Source of the DNA: Candidatus Thalassospirochaeta sargassi
Lineage (GTDB): Bacteria; Spirochaetota; Spirochaetia; UBA9216
Reading direction: 5' to 3'
DNA: 64,000 nt
NCBI GenBank assembly: GCA_028532855.1
Contig: JAQQAL010000005.1
Coordinates: 56,297 to 120,296, forward strand
The notes under the pieces were generated by a model. The model made no database searches. It saw nothing but the letters and a program-made list of their open reading frames with translations, and was not told the DNA's origin. The position numbers and the translations under genes were made by a program. Positions 16,983-25,943 of the stretch are shown piece by piece; position 1 is the stretch's first letter, and each line of letters opens with the position of its first letter.

Positions 16983-18634
16983 TGGTTTTTAATCCAGGTA
17001 TCCTTCTGATTTTCGGTATATCTATTTTCGGGGGCTTTACCAGTTCCCAGATGTTTAAAAAAATACATATACCCCAGGTGATTGGTTATATAGCAGCGGG
17101 TGTAATTTTCGGTCAGACGGTTCTTGGAATCATTACTCCGCAGGTTATTGACAATCTCCAGCCTTTTAATAATTTTGCACTTGGCATTATTGGATTTCTG
17201 GTTGGATCTGAACTGCTTTTCAGTGATATGAAAAAATATGGGAAACAGTTTTCAACCATACTTATCGGTGAGGGAGTTCTTGCTTTCATACTTGTCGGCA
17301 GTGCGGTAGGGTTTATCCTTTACAAGGTCACGGGAGTTTTCTCCCTGGCAATGGCAGGCGGTGTAGTTTTCGGCGCTATAGCCTCTGCAACTGATCCGGC
17401 CTCTACAATCAACGTCTTGTGGGAGTATCGTGCAGCTGGGATACTTACAACAACCATTATCGCTATAGTTGCTCTTGACGATGCCCTTGCAATGTTTCTC
17501 TACGGTTTAGGTACGAGTATATCGCAGATTCTGACAGGTGGCGAGGCGGATATTGCTGTAGAACTTCTGAAGGTGGCTTTTGAACTCGGAGCATCTATAA
17601 TTTTGGGAATAGCCACCGGGGGATTAATAGCTCTTATTATTAGAAAAACAAAGTCCCCTGAAAGCCTTTTCGTGATTGCTTTTGGTATACTGCTCATCTG
17701 TATCGGTCTTTGCGCGTGGCTTGAGCTTGATATTATTCTTGCAGGTATGTTTGCCGGTATATCTCTTGTTAACATCCTCCCTGAACGCGGAAAGGAAGTT
17801 GTAAAGCAGATTCGTAATATCAGTACTCCTATATACATCCTGTTTTTTGCTCTTGTCGGCGCCCGTTTATCTTTGGGATCCATGCCTGCCTGGTTATGGT
17901 TAATTGTGGCGGTTTATGTTGTTTTGAGGAGTTTCGGAAAGTGGTTCGGGGCATGGATCGGAGCCAGGATTTCCGGGGCGGATAAAAAAGTTTGTAATTT
18001 TACCGGTATGAGTCTCTTTGCACAGGGGGGAGTCGCTATCGGACTCTCTATTATGGCAAGCAGTCATCTATCTAATATATCTATTCAACCCGGACTCAGT
18101 CTCGGAGATGTAATTATTTTCGGCGTTACCGCTACAACTCTGATTGTTCAGATTATCGGCCCCATGCTTGTAAAGGTCTCAGTTAAAGTTGCCGGAGAAG
18201 CAGGTAGGAATGTTACGGAAGAGGACGTTCTCAGCCGCAACAAGGTAGAACAAATTGTTGATCGGGATGCTACGGTTGTTTCTCCTGTTACACCGATTAA
18301 GGAGGTTGTAGAACTTTTTGGTGCAGGAGAAAGAAGTTTTATTCCCGTTGTTGATAATGATAATGTTTTTAAAGGAATAATTCGTTTTACAGATTTAACA
18401 GCGGCTTTTCTCGCGCCTGAAACCCTGGACTGGCTAGTTGCCGGTGATTTTCTATACAAAACCAAAACTCTTCTTACCCCGGGACAAACTCAGAAGGATG
18501 CCATTAATATTATGACTCATCTGCATCGGGAATATATTCCTGTTGTAGATAATGAGCATAATCGTCATTGGGTAGGGCTGGCCGACAGACAGAGTATGAT
18601 TACTTCGGCACGGCGTGAACTTTTACCAGCTTAA
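16982..18634 (+). CDS. CPA2-type cation:proton antiporter with CBS domains
   Basis: A 550-residue protein. The first 400 residues form the 12-13-segment CPA2/KefB-like membrane domain (AAGVIFGQTVLG, ATDPASTINVLWEY and IVALDDALAMFLYG, with the paired aspartates of the ion site). Two CBS domains follow (about 425-480 and 485-545), which usually bind adenine nucleotides. No RCK/TrkA-N domain is present. It is translationally coupled to the upstream EIIA. A paralogue of the same design follows at 18827. It should exchange Na+ or K+ for protons; the ion and direction cannot be read from sequence alone. Confidence 0.9.
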   Translation: MVFNPGILLIFGISIFGGFTSSQMFKKIHIPQVIGYIAAGVIFGQTVLGIITPQVIDNLQPFNNFALGIIGFLVGSELLFSDMKKYGKQFSTILIGEGVLAFILVGSAVGFILYKVTGVFSLAMAGGVVFGAIASATDPASTINVLWEYRAAGILTTTIIAIVALDDALAMFLYGLGTSISQILTGGEADIAVELLKVAFELGASIILGIATGGLIALIIRKTKSPESLFVIAFGILLICIGLCAWLELDIILAGMFAGISLVNILPERGKEVVKQIRNISTPIYILFFALVGARLSLGSMPAWLWLIVAVYVVLRSFGKWFGAWIGARISGADKKVCNFTGMSLFAQGGVAIGLSIMASSHLSNISIQPGLSLGDVIIFGVTATTLIVQIIGPMLVKVSVKVAGEAGRNVTEEDVLSRNKVEQIVDRDATVVSPVTPIKEVVELFGAGERSFIPVVDNDNVFKGIIRFTDLTAAFLAPETLDWLVAGDFLYKTKTLLTPGQTQKDAINIMTHLHREYIPVVDNEHNRHWVGLADRQSMITSARRELLPA

Positions 18635-18644
18635 ATTCAATTAA

Positions 18645-18706
18645 GGACTATAGAGGACAATAATAGTCATTTATGCCTTGACAACCCTTTTGGCTCTGTT
18701 TATTGT
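18645..18706 (+). promoter_or_regulatory. Promoter and upstream repeats of the second antiporter
   Basis: TTGACA (18678-18683) and TATTGT (18701-18706) are 17 bases apart. Repeats GGACTATAGA and GGACAATAAT, then AGTCA, occupy 18645-18669, again ending eight bases before the -35 box. About 20 of 25 bases match the equivalent block at 16421-16445. Confidence 0.72.
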
Positions 18707-18713
18707 GTTGATT

Positions 18714-18830
18714 ATGGAATTTGTAAATATAATAATCAGAGAACTCAGCTGCGTCTTGAGTGAAAACACGATCACGGAATCCGTAATCACACTATTCAGT
18801 ATTGTTACCGGAGCGGAAGATTCTGTATGA
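18714..18830 (+). pseudogene. Truncated PTS EIIA remnant (38 codons)
   Basis: This short open frame encodes 38 residues. Its start, MEFVNIIIRELSCVLSENT, parallels the intact EIIA at 16500, MDLANIIDRERCCVLKETT. It stops where the intact protein has about 36 residues and lacks the phosphorylatable histidine. It occupies the same place (just behind the duplicated promoter and directly before an antiporter, which it overlaps by four bases, ATGATGG). It is thus the remains of an EIIA lost by internal deletion after tandem duplication. It might survive as a leader peptide that couples translation to the antiporter. It has no clear ribosome site. Confidence 0.75.
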
Positions 18831-20548
18831 TGGATTTTTTTAATGAAATTGCAGGCCGGGCGACTCATCTGAATATTAATATGATTCTTTTTCTCGGTAT
18901 TATTCTTTTCGGAGGTGCGGTCGGGGGCAGGCTGTTTCAGCGGCTGAAGGTACCGCAGGTTGTCGGTTACATTATTATCGGTGTCATTCTCGGGCAATCC
19001 GGGCTGAAGTTTATCGGCCTTGATATGATTAAAACACTCGAACCTGTCAGTACGATAGCACTTTCACTGATTGGTTTTTCAATAGGCGGCGAGCTGAAGA
19101 TTGCTGAGCTGAAAAAAAGAGGCAAACAGTTTGTTGCAATTCTTTTTCTTGAAGCCCTGACGGCCTTTATTGTTGTTGCGGGTCTTGTGTTCGGTCTTGT
19201 GCTCATTCTGACTGGAAATTTCAATATGGCTTTGGCTCTCGGACTTGTACTCGGGGCTATTTCGTCGGCTACTGCACCTGCGGCAACGACAGATGTTTTA
19301 TGGGAAAATAGAACAAGAGGGCCTCTTACTTCGACCGTACTTGGAATTGTTGCAATGGATGATGCTGTTGCTCTTCTATTATTTGCCTTCTCGGTAAGTA
19401 TTGCCAACAATCTGCTCGGCAGTACTGCTTCCGGAGGGGCGGAACTCTCCACTCAGCTGCTGAGCCTCCTCTGGGAAATAGGCGGGGCTATTGTTGCCGG
19501 AGCATTGATTTCATTTATTCTCAGCAAGCTGATTAAGGGTTTTTTAAATGAAGATCGTATTCTTGCGTTTTCGCTCGGTGCAATAATGCTGTTAAGCGGA
19601 CTTTCTGTTGCCCTTAATTTGGATATGATTCTTGCTGCAATGTCGATGGGATTCTTTATCTCGAACTTTGCTCCCCGAAAGAGCAGTGAGACTTTCTCTC
19701 TTGTTCAAAAGTTTTCGCCACCTATTTATGTGTTGTTTTTTGTACTTGTAGGCTCCAAGTTGAATATCTGGAATATAACCGGATTTGTTGCGGCGATAGC
19801 GGGAGTGTTCCTGTTTGGCCGGACCTTCGGAAAGCTGATTGGCGCAAAGGCAGGCGCAGCAGTTTCTAAGGCTCCCAAAACTGTAGGAAAGTATCTACCG
19901 TTCTGTCTTCTGAGCCAGGCTGGTGTGGCTATCGGTCTTTCGATTGTTGCCGGGCAGGTGTTTACCGGCGAGTTTGGAAACCTGGTTGTTACAGTCGTAA
20001 CCGCCACTACATTTGTTGTACAGATTCTCGGGCCGATTGCGGTTAAATACGCAGTGGATAAAGCAGGCGAAACCGGTTTGAATATTACGGAGGAAGATTT
20101 GGTAAAGCAGAGCACGGCTGCCGATATTATGTACTCGGATATTCCGCAGATTCCTGTAAATGCGCCTGTAAGCAGTATATTAGAAATATTCAGTGAGAAT
20201 GATGTTCTCTGCTACCCGGTTGTATATCCCGACGGAAAACTCGCGGGGATAATAAGTATTGACGATCTCAAGAACACATTTATGGCGGCAGAACTTTCAG
20301 ATTTCCTGCTTGCTCATGATATTATGAAGAAGCCTGTTGCATCATGTACTGTGTCGGAAAGCGCTGAAGATGCGCGGAACCTGTTGAAGAGAAAGAGTAT
20401 AGAATATTTGCCTGTGTTCAGTCCGGATGCCGGAAGTGGTGAAGATGGAAACGGCAAATTTGCCGGTATAATTGATGAACGCGGAATTCAGCTGTTTTTT
20501 TCACGCAAGATCGCGGAACTTAACCATAGAGCCGAAGAACTTGGATAA
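18827..20548 (+). CDS. CPA2-type cation:proton antiporter with CBS domains (paralogue)
   Basis: A 573-residue paralogue of the protein at 16982. It has the same order: a CPA2 membrane domain to about residue 415 (GYIIIGVILGQSG, ATAPAATTDVLWEN and GIVAMDDAVALLLF) and then two CBS domains (about 430-480 and 488-550). In the family motif the first copy has ATDPAST and this copy ATAPAAT, so the aspartate there is lost while the later MDDA pair is kept. That difference may change ion selectivity. Two adjacent ATG codons (18827 and 18830) are possible starts. No clear terminator follows. Confidence 0.9.
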   Translation: MMDFFNEIAGRATHLNINMILFLGIILFGGAVGGRLFQRLKVPQVVGYIIIGVILGQSGLKFIGLDMIKTLEPVSTIALSLIGFSIGGELKIAELKKRGKQFVAILFLEALTAFIVVAGLVFGLVLILTGNFNMALALGLVLGAISSATAPAATTDVLWENRTRGPLTSTVLGIVAMDDAVALLLFAFSVSIANNLLGSTASGGAELSTQLLSLLWEIGGAIVAGALISFILSKLIKGFLNEDRILAFSLGAIMLLSGLSVALNLDMILAAMSMGFFISNFAPRKSSETFSLVQKFSPPIYVLFFVLVGSKLNIWNITGFVAAIAGVFLFGRTFGKLIGAKAGAAVSKAPKTVGKYLPFCLLSQAGVAIGLSIVAGQVFTGEFGNLVVTVVTATTFVVQILGPIAVKYAVDKAGETGLNITEEDLVKQSTAADIMYSDIPQIPVNAPVSSILEIFSENDVLCYPVVYPDGKLAGIISIDDLKNTFMAAELSDFLLAHDIMKKPVASCTVSESAEDARNLLKRKSIEYLPVFSPDAGSGEDGNGKFAGIIDERGIQLFFSRKIAELNHRAEELG

Positions 20549-20662
20549 AAACATCCTGGATTCTTCTATGTATAATTAAAATGTTTAAAAGTTTTGTGAG
20601 TCTGCGCTGTCTATATTATTTTTTTAACAGGCTGAATGATCCTGATATAGATAGGTAGCGCC

Positions 20663-21436
20663 TTACCTGTACGGCGTCTTTATTTTTCCGAGCAGTCTGA
20701 GCATCCCGTCAAGAATTGTCAGAGGATGCGGCGGGCAGCCGGGAATATATAAATCTACAGGAATGAGCTGATCAACTCCCTCTGCTGTCTGTTCATGCCC
20801 GCGGAAAAGACCTCCTGAAAGCGCGCAGCTTCCTGCTGCAATCACTATTTTGGGTGAAGGAACTGCCTCATATGTTTTGAGAAGAGCCTCACGCATATTC
20901 TCAGTTACCGGGCCTGTTACAAGCAGGCCGTCTGCATGACGCGGTGAGGCAACAAACTTGATGCCGAAGCGGCCGAGGTCCCAGCCCACGGTACTCAGAA
21001 CGTTGACATCGGCTTCACAAGCATTGCATCCGCCGGCGCTTACCTGACGCAGCTTCAGAGAGCGGCCGAACAAACGCAGAAACTCTGATTTCAGTTTTCC
21101 GGCTTGGTCGAAGCTAATGTTCTCTTGAATGAAAAGCGCTTCACGAGAGCGTGCAGCGAGCCTGTAATCTTTAGAGAAGCTCAGGCACTCTGTCATACAA
21201 GCCTCGGCGCATTTTCCACAGAAGATACACCGGCCGAGGTCCAGGCTGATTTTTCCGTTTGTTTTCGCGATAGCGCTGACGGGACATACATCAACACAGG
21301 CGGTGCAGTATGAATTGCAGTCGGCACTGTTTATCTGGGGTAGTCCCCGGTAGCGTTCGGGCAGTTCGGGGATTGCTTTCGGGAAGGATGTAGTGCGGTA
21401 TTTCTGGTGAACTCTTGCTTTTATTGTTTTTATCAT
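20663..21436 (-). CDS. Ferredoxin-NuoB fusion subunit of an Ehr/Hyf-like complex
   Basis: A 257-residue fusion. The N-terminal half has two [4Fe-4S] motifs, CTACVDVCPVSA and CIFCGKCAEACMTE, like HyfH/NuoI. The C-terminal half is a NuoB/HyfI domain. All four cysteines for the proximal cluster (N2) are visible: the pair in GGCNACEADVN, one in GSCALSGG and one in PGCPPHP. It should carry electrons within the peripheral arm of a membrane complex. It is the last gene of a seven-gene minus-strand operon whose large subunit lacks NiFe ligands. Start ATG 21436 follows an AGGAAA ribosome site. Confidence 0.88.
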   Translation of the reverse strand: MIKTIKARVHQKYRTTSFPKAIPELPERYRGLPQINSADCNSYCTACVDVCPVSAIAKTNGKISLDLGRCIFCGKCAEACMTECLSFSKDYRLAARSREALFIQENISFDQAGKLKSEFLRLFGRSLKLRQVSAGGCNACEADVNVLSTVGWDLGRFGIKFVASPRHADGLLVTGPVTENMREALLKTYEAVPSPKIVIAAGSCALSGGLFRGHEQTAEGVDQLIPVDLYIPGCPPHPLTILDGMLRLLGKIKTPYR

Positions 21437-21456
21437 TGATGTTTCCTGTATATTTC

Positions 21457-22923
21457 TTATAAATCAAAACCGCAGTATGAGAGATTGAAACTCTTGTTAC
21501 ATACCGGGAAGTCGGAGATTTGTTCATCCCGCAGTGCAAGCGCCAGACCGAACCAGTTGTGAAATGAAGGATCCACAATCTTATAGCTGCTGAACCTTCC
21601 GTCCGTCCCGGTAATAGCCGTGTGACAGACTTCCCCACGCCATCCCTCAACAAGTGATACGGCAAGCGTATCTGCCGCGGGTTTCTGAGCTCCGTCGATA
21701 AAGACGTCGCCTGACGGCAGGCCCTGAAGCAGTTTTTCAATAAAATCAATTGATTCTTTAACCTCAAGCCAGCGTACCCATGCACGGGAAAATACATCGC
21801 CCTTGTCCGAGACGGCTATTTTCGGACAGTCTGTCCGGTAAATGCCTGAGGGGTGGTTCTGCCTGATGTCGCGTCCGCAGCCGCTGGCACGGGCTGCGGG
21901 CCCGACCATTCCGATTTGCTCGGAGGCTTCCTGGCTTACCGTGCCGGTTGACTCAAAGCGGGCGAGGACTGTCGGACTGTCCCAGAGCAACGATACAGCT
22001 GAGATGAAATCGTCCCTGCCTGCGCTTAACCTTGCAAGCAGCTGTTCTTTGATTTTATCGCTGAGGTCAAAGCCTGTGCCTCCCGGCTGAATAACACCTC
22101 GCCCGAAGCGGTTACCGCAGATGAGGGCGCTCATGTTCAGGAAGTCCCCCCTGATGCGTCCGCAGTATGAAGATGTAGGCAGGTAGCCTATGTCGCCTGC
22201 CAGTGCACCTAGGTCACCTATGTGATTGGCACAGCGCTCTAATTCAAGCGCAATAGCTCTAATAGCTTCGGCCCTTGCCGGGGGGGCTGTTTCGCTCAGC
22301 ACTTCCAATATCCTGCAGTATGCGGTTGAATGAGCTATGCTCGAGTCACCGGCTGTAACCTCAATCTTGCAGAGGTCGGCCGGGCGTGGGCCTCCAATCA
22401 GGTTTGTCTCAATTCCGCGGTGCTGGAAGCCGTGAGCTGTTTCAAGATGATATACGGTTTCGCCGTGGCACTGGAACCTGAAGTGTCCAGGCTCAATGAT
22501 CCCTGCATGGACGGGACCAACCGCAACCTGGTGAATCTCGGACCCCTCAACCCTGAAGAAATCGGTCTCAGCAGGCCGCCTGTCCGGGTATCGTACAGGC
22601 TTAAGCCACGGATGCCCCTCCGGCCGGATTCCGCTCTGTTCGAATATCTCGCGCTCAAATAGGTGAAATGCCGGATTTTCGGTGGTAAGGGTGTGAAATG
22701 ATAATTCTCCCGAGTTTCCGGGGACTGCGGCAGGCTGAGTTGTTATGACCTGAACAGTTCCTGCCTCGTCATCAGATAGTACTAGGTACAACTTTCTTTT
22801 TCCTTCTACTGCTGATGCAAAAAATGAGCTTATTCTGCAGCCGGAGGACGTGAGGCCGAGGGCCTTTTCTCTGAACTCTGACTCACTGAATATCGGAAGG
22901 CTGCTGAGTTTAAACTTTATCAT
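21457..22923 (-). CDS. NuoCD/HyfG-like large subunit lacking NiFe ligands (Ehr type)
   Basis: A 488-residue protein. The N-terminal part (about 1-125) is NuoC-like, and the rest resembles NuoD and group 4 hydrogenase large subunits (HAGIIEPGHFRF, HGFQHRGIE). Where hydrogenases have CGIC before AHSTAY, this protein has AGDSSIAHSTAY. At the C terminus, where DPCxxC is expected, it has VCNKSFNLSYCG without a CxxC. A NiFe centre is therefore not possible in the usual form. Such subunits define the energy-converting hydrogenase-related (Ehr) complexes, whose reaction is unknown. Its start overlaps the HyfF-like gene (ATGA). Confidence 0.87.
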   Translation of the reverse strand: MIKFKLSSLPIFSESEFREKALGLTSSGCRISSFFASAVEGKRKLYLVLSDDEAGTVQVITTQPAAVPGNSGELSFHTLTTENPAFHLFEREIFEQSGIRPEGHPWLKPVRYPDRRPAETDFFRVEGSEIHQVAVGPVHAGIIEPGHFRFQCHGETVYHLETAHGFQHRGIETNLIGGPRPADLCKIEVTAGDSSIAHSTAYCRILEVLSETAPPARAEAIRAIALELERCANHIGDLGALAGDIGYLPTSSYCGRIRGDFLNMSALICGNRFGRGVIQPGGTGFDLSDKIKEQLLARLSAGRDDFISAVSLLWDSPTVLARFESTGTVSQEASEQIGMVGPAARASGCGRDIRQNHPSGIYRTDCPKIAVSDKGDVFSRAWVRWLEVKESIDFIEKLLQGLPSGDVFIDGAQKPAADTLAVSLVEGWRGEVCHTAITGTDGRFSSYKIVDPSFHNWFGLALALRDEQISDFPVCNKSFNLSYCGFDL

Positions 22924-24380
22924 ATCAGTCCTCCTTCAATTATCTGTGCAGCCTGTTCGAGAAAGCCGAAGAAATCCGGAGGAAGCCAGAGGCCGAAAAG
23001 AAGAAGGACTGCAACTGATATGATTATTATTGCTTTGTCGGCTATTCCCACCCGGCCGGTGAGTTTTCCGGGTTTACCCTGTTTGAAGGCTATCTCGAGT
23101 GTGAACTTAAGCATGCTGATAAAAATAGCCAGAGTTCCTAGCATAAACAGACCGAATAGAAGGTACTGCCCCCCTGTGAAGGCTGTTTTAACAATCAGGA
23201 ATTCACTTATAAAGATTGAAAAAGGGGCAACTCCCATTAGTGCGAGCATTGAGACCATGAAGGCTGTCCCCCACATTGGCATTCTCTTCATCAGTCCGGT
23301 AATCTTTCGCATATCACGTGTTCCGTATTCATGAATGACTGACCCGGAGGCAAAGAAGGCCAGCATCTTTGACAATGAATGGTTTAGGCAGTGCAGCAGC
23401 GCGGCTGTGGTTCCGAGACCCCCGAGGCCTATGCCTATTGCTATTATTCCCACATGTTCAACGCTGCAGTAAGCAAGGAGGCGCTTTAAATCGGTCTGAA
23501 TAGGAATAAAAACAGCTGCAAAGAGCAGGGAAAGAAAGCCTGTGAGCAGAAGTATTGAGTGTGCTTCGCCGCTTCCGCCTCCGGCTCTTTCAACAATCGG
23601 CAGGTATCGCATTATGATGAAGAGGGCTGCGTTGAGCATAACACCCGAAAACACCGCGGAAACAGGAGTGGGGGCCTGGCTGTGCGCATCTGGAAGCCAG
23701 CTGTGCATTGGCGAAAGGCCGGCCTTTGTTCCGTATCCGACAGCGATAAATATAAATGCAAATAAAATCAGCTTGGGATTCAGCTCTTCAGCATGAATAT
23801 AGAGTTCACTGAAGGTATTTATGCCGCCGGCTGCTACAAGTATAGTTCCGATAAACGCAAGACCAATACCAACCGAGCAAATCAGAAGGTATTTCCACAT
23901 CGCCTCAAGCGATAGCGAATCAGATTCGCTGATAATGAGAAAAGCCGACAGAATGGTGGTTGCTTCCATTGCAACCCAGCTGAGTCCGATATTATTTGAA
24001 AGGATTACTATTATCAGCATCAGCTGAAATCCCTGCCAAAGCATGCTGAATCGCCGGTAATGAAAGGCTGTGTGCTCATCTGTCTCCATTGATTTAGCGA
24101 AGTATTCCTGCATGTAGATTCCTGCGGCAAGAAATACTATGTTCACTATCATAATATGGTAGAACGCAAGTTTGTCGATGATGAAATTACCCCCGAAAAA
24201 GAGAACGGGGTCACTGTTATGCAGACAGAAAAAATAAACCGCTGATAGCAGCATTGCCGCGATTGATGAAATCAACGGTAATTTCAGCATATTAAGGGGC
24301 TTTTCTATTCCAAGAGGGATAATGACGCCGGTAATAAAGATCATCACATTCAGGCTGATAATAAGTTCGGGTAATATCAT
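22920..24380 (-). CDS. HyfF/NuoN-like proton-translocating subunit
   Basis: A 486-residue polytopic protein of about 14 membrane segments, of the Mrp-antiporter-like family. The key glutamate is in SWVAMEATTILS and the key lysine in GYGTKAGLSPMHSWLPDAHSQAP. At the next lysine position it has GVMLNAALF, as HyfF proteins do, instead of the LKMG of NuoM. This points to HyfF rather than NuoM or NuoL. It should form part of the ion-pumping arm. Both ends overlap neighbouring genes by four bases. Confidence 0.88.
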   Translation of the reverse strand: MILPELIISLNVMIFITGVIIPLGIEKPLNMLKLPLISSIAAMLLSAVYFFCLHNSDPVLFFGGNFIIDKLAFYHIMIVNIVFLAAGIYMQEYFAKSMETDEHTAFHYRRFSMLWQGFQLMLIIVILSNNIGLSWVAMEATTILSAFLIISESDSLSLEAMWKYLLICSVGIGLAFIGTILVAAGGINTFSELYIHAEELNPKLILFAFIFIAVGYGTKAGLSPMHSWLPDAHSQAPTPVSAVFSGVMLNAALFIIMRYLPIVERAGGGSGEAHSILLLTGFLSLLFAAVFIPIQTDLKRLLAYCSVEHVGIIAIGIGLGGLGTTAALLHCLNHSLSKMLAFFASGSVIHEYGTRDMRKITGLMKRMPMWGTAFMVSMLALMGVAPFSIFISEFLIVKTAFTGGQYLLFGLFMLGTLAIFISMLKFTLEIAFKQGKPGKLTGRVGIADKAIIIISVAVLLLFGLWLPPDFFGFLEQAAQIIEGGLI

Positions 24381-25027
24381 TTGTTCAGTCTCTCCAGTTT
24401 CTGGGTGCCTACCGAATCAAACAGGATATGAATCCGGCTTACTGCAACAACCATGATGAAAATCCCTGCAAGAAGGTCAAGCATGATTCCTATCTCAATG
24501 AACAGCGGCATTGTTGATGATATCGAGATGCCTAGAATGAAGCCCGCATTTTCGAAGACAAGGTATCCTATGATCTGGGCAATAACATTGCGCCGGGTAG
24601 AGATAATAAGCATTCCTATCAGAATAGACGCGAAGGCCGCTGATGTTGTGAAAGGTGAGATGCTTAAATACGAGAACGGCAGTTTTTCTATAAACAGGAA
24701 TGAGCCGTATGATATCAGCAGTCCAATGATTACCGAGACTGGATATCCTATATAGGGGTTTAACGCGTTTTCAGTATTAACCCTTTGTATTACCCTGTGC
24801 AGAAAGTAGGGAATCAGGATTGCTTTTATCGTAATGCTCAGTACAGCGGGAACAATAATTGAAACAAGTCCGGACTTATGCATAGGAAACAGGAAGGGGA
24901 GTATGCTCAGTAGAACGCCCTGTGCGGCAATTCCCCGAAGCATTGCCCGTGTCCGGCTTGACCCGAGCAGAAACAGGTTACTGAGTATTATTAACAATGA
25001 TATGAGAATGAGTAGATTGTGCTGCAT
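24377..25027 (-). CDS. HyfE-like membrane subunit
   Basis: A 216-residue protein with six or seven membrane segments that corresponds in position and length to HyfE. HyfE combines NuoK-like features with extra segments. An arginine-rich stretch (ISTRRNVIAQIIGYLVFENAG) and the acidic residue in ENAGF are the visible family marks. It belongs to the membrane arm of the complex. It starts one base after the HyfC-like gene and overlaps the HyfF-like gene by four bases. Confidence 0.8.
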   Translation of the reverse strand: MQHNLLILISLLIILSNLFLLGSSRTRAMLRGIAAQGVLLSILPFLFPMHKSGLVSIIVPAVLSITIKAILIPYFLHRVIQRVNTENALNPYIGYPVSVIIGLLISYGSFLFIEKLPFSYLSISPFTTSAAFASILIGMLIISTRRNVIAQIIGYLVFENAGFILGISISSTMPLFIEIGIMLDLLAGIFIMVVAVSRIHILFDSVGTQKLERLNK

Positions 25028-25028
25028 A

Positions 25029-25943
25029 TTACCATCCTAAAAATTGGTTGAGCGACAGAAAGAAGCCAAGAAAGGCAATTATTCCCGCACTGAACAGCAG
25101 TTGCGGAACCTTTAATAATGATGCTCTGGCCATAACAGATTCCACAGTGCCTGTGATTACTGCAACTGCCGGTACGGCGAGAATTGTAAGCCCTGTGTAT
25201 GCCGCAGGTGTTAAAATCTCCGCTGGCAGTAGAATTTTTACAATTATGAGGGAGAAAAGCCAGAGTTTTATTGATGCTGCCCATTCCATCAATGCAAGGT
25301 TAGCTCCGCTGTTATCGAGCAGCATGACTTCGTGAATCATCGTCAGCTCAAGATGGGTATTCGGATCATCAAAGGGGATTCTTGCATTTTCGGCAAGCAT
25401 AACTATGAAGAAGGGTACGGCAGTAAGAATAATGATTATCCAGCTTTCCGAAGATAATCCGCGGAATGCAGCCTGTATGCTTGTTCCGCCCCCGAGCCTG
25501 AGCATTGTAAGTATTGTTACAAAGGTCACCGGTTCTGCAAGGGCTGAGAAGAATGCTTCGCGGCTTGCTCCCATTCCTTCAAAAGATGAGCCTGTATCAA
25601 GCGCAGAGATAATCAGAAAGAAGCGCGATAGGCCGAGCAGGTAGAACAGCAGGATGAAGTCGCAGGTGAACGAGGGAGCAGGCAGGCCCGGTATAAAAGG
25701 GACAAAGATCGTTGCCGCAAGGGTTGAGGTAAAGATGATTGCGGGAGCTGCCTGAAAGATAAATGTTGCGGACGTGCTTATAACAGATTCTTTTCTGAAT
25801 AGTTTAAACAGGTCAAAGTAGAGCTGCAGAACAGGACTTCCCTTTCTGCCGGCATAGAAGGCCTTAGTTTTATTGATTATGCCCCCGAGAAGGGGTGACA
25901 GAACAAGGGCTGCTGCAATAGATAGGCATATATTTATGATCAT
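25029..25943 (-). CDS. HyfC/NuoH-like membrane subunit
   Basis: A 304-residue NuoH/HyfC family protein that links the peripheral and membrane arms. The conserved cytoplasmic loops are present: GASREAFFSALAEP and RIPFDDPNTHLELTMIHE. They carry the charged residues that couple electron transfer to ion movement. I place the start at the ATG at 25943, which overlaps the HyfB-like stop codon (ATGA) and has GGAAG upstream. A longer reading from 26027 would overlap that gene by 29 codons and is unlikely. Confidence 0.88.
   Translation of the reverse strand: MIINICLSIAAALVLSPLLGGIINKTKAFYAGRKGSPVLQLYFDLFKLFRKESVISTSATFIFQAAPAIIFTSTLAATIFVPFIPGLPAPSFTCDFILLFYLLGLSRFFLIISALDTGSSFEGMGASREAFFSALAEPVTFVTILTMLRLGGGTSIQAAFRGLSSESWIIIILTAVPFFIVMLAENARIPFDDPNTHLELTMIHEVMLLDNSGANLALMEWAASIKLWLFSLIIVKILLPAEILTPAAYTGLTILAVPAVAVITGTVESVMARASLLKVPQLLFSAGIIAFLGFFLSLNQFLGW

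Noticed and set aside
21457..22923. Annotation as a [NiFe] hydrogenase large subunit
   Set aside because: Both CxxC ligand motifs are missing (AGDS and SYCG in their place), so a NiFe site cannot form in the normal way.
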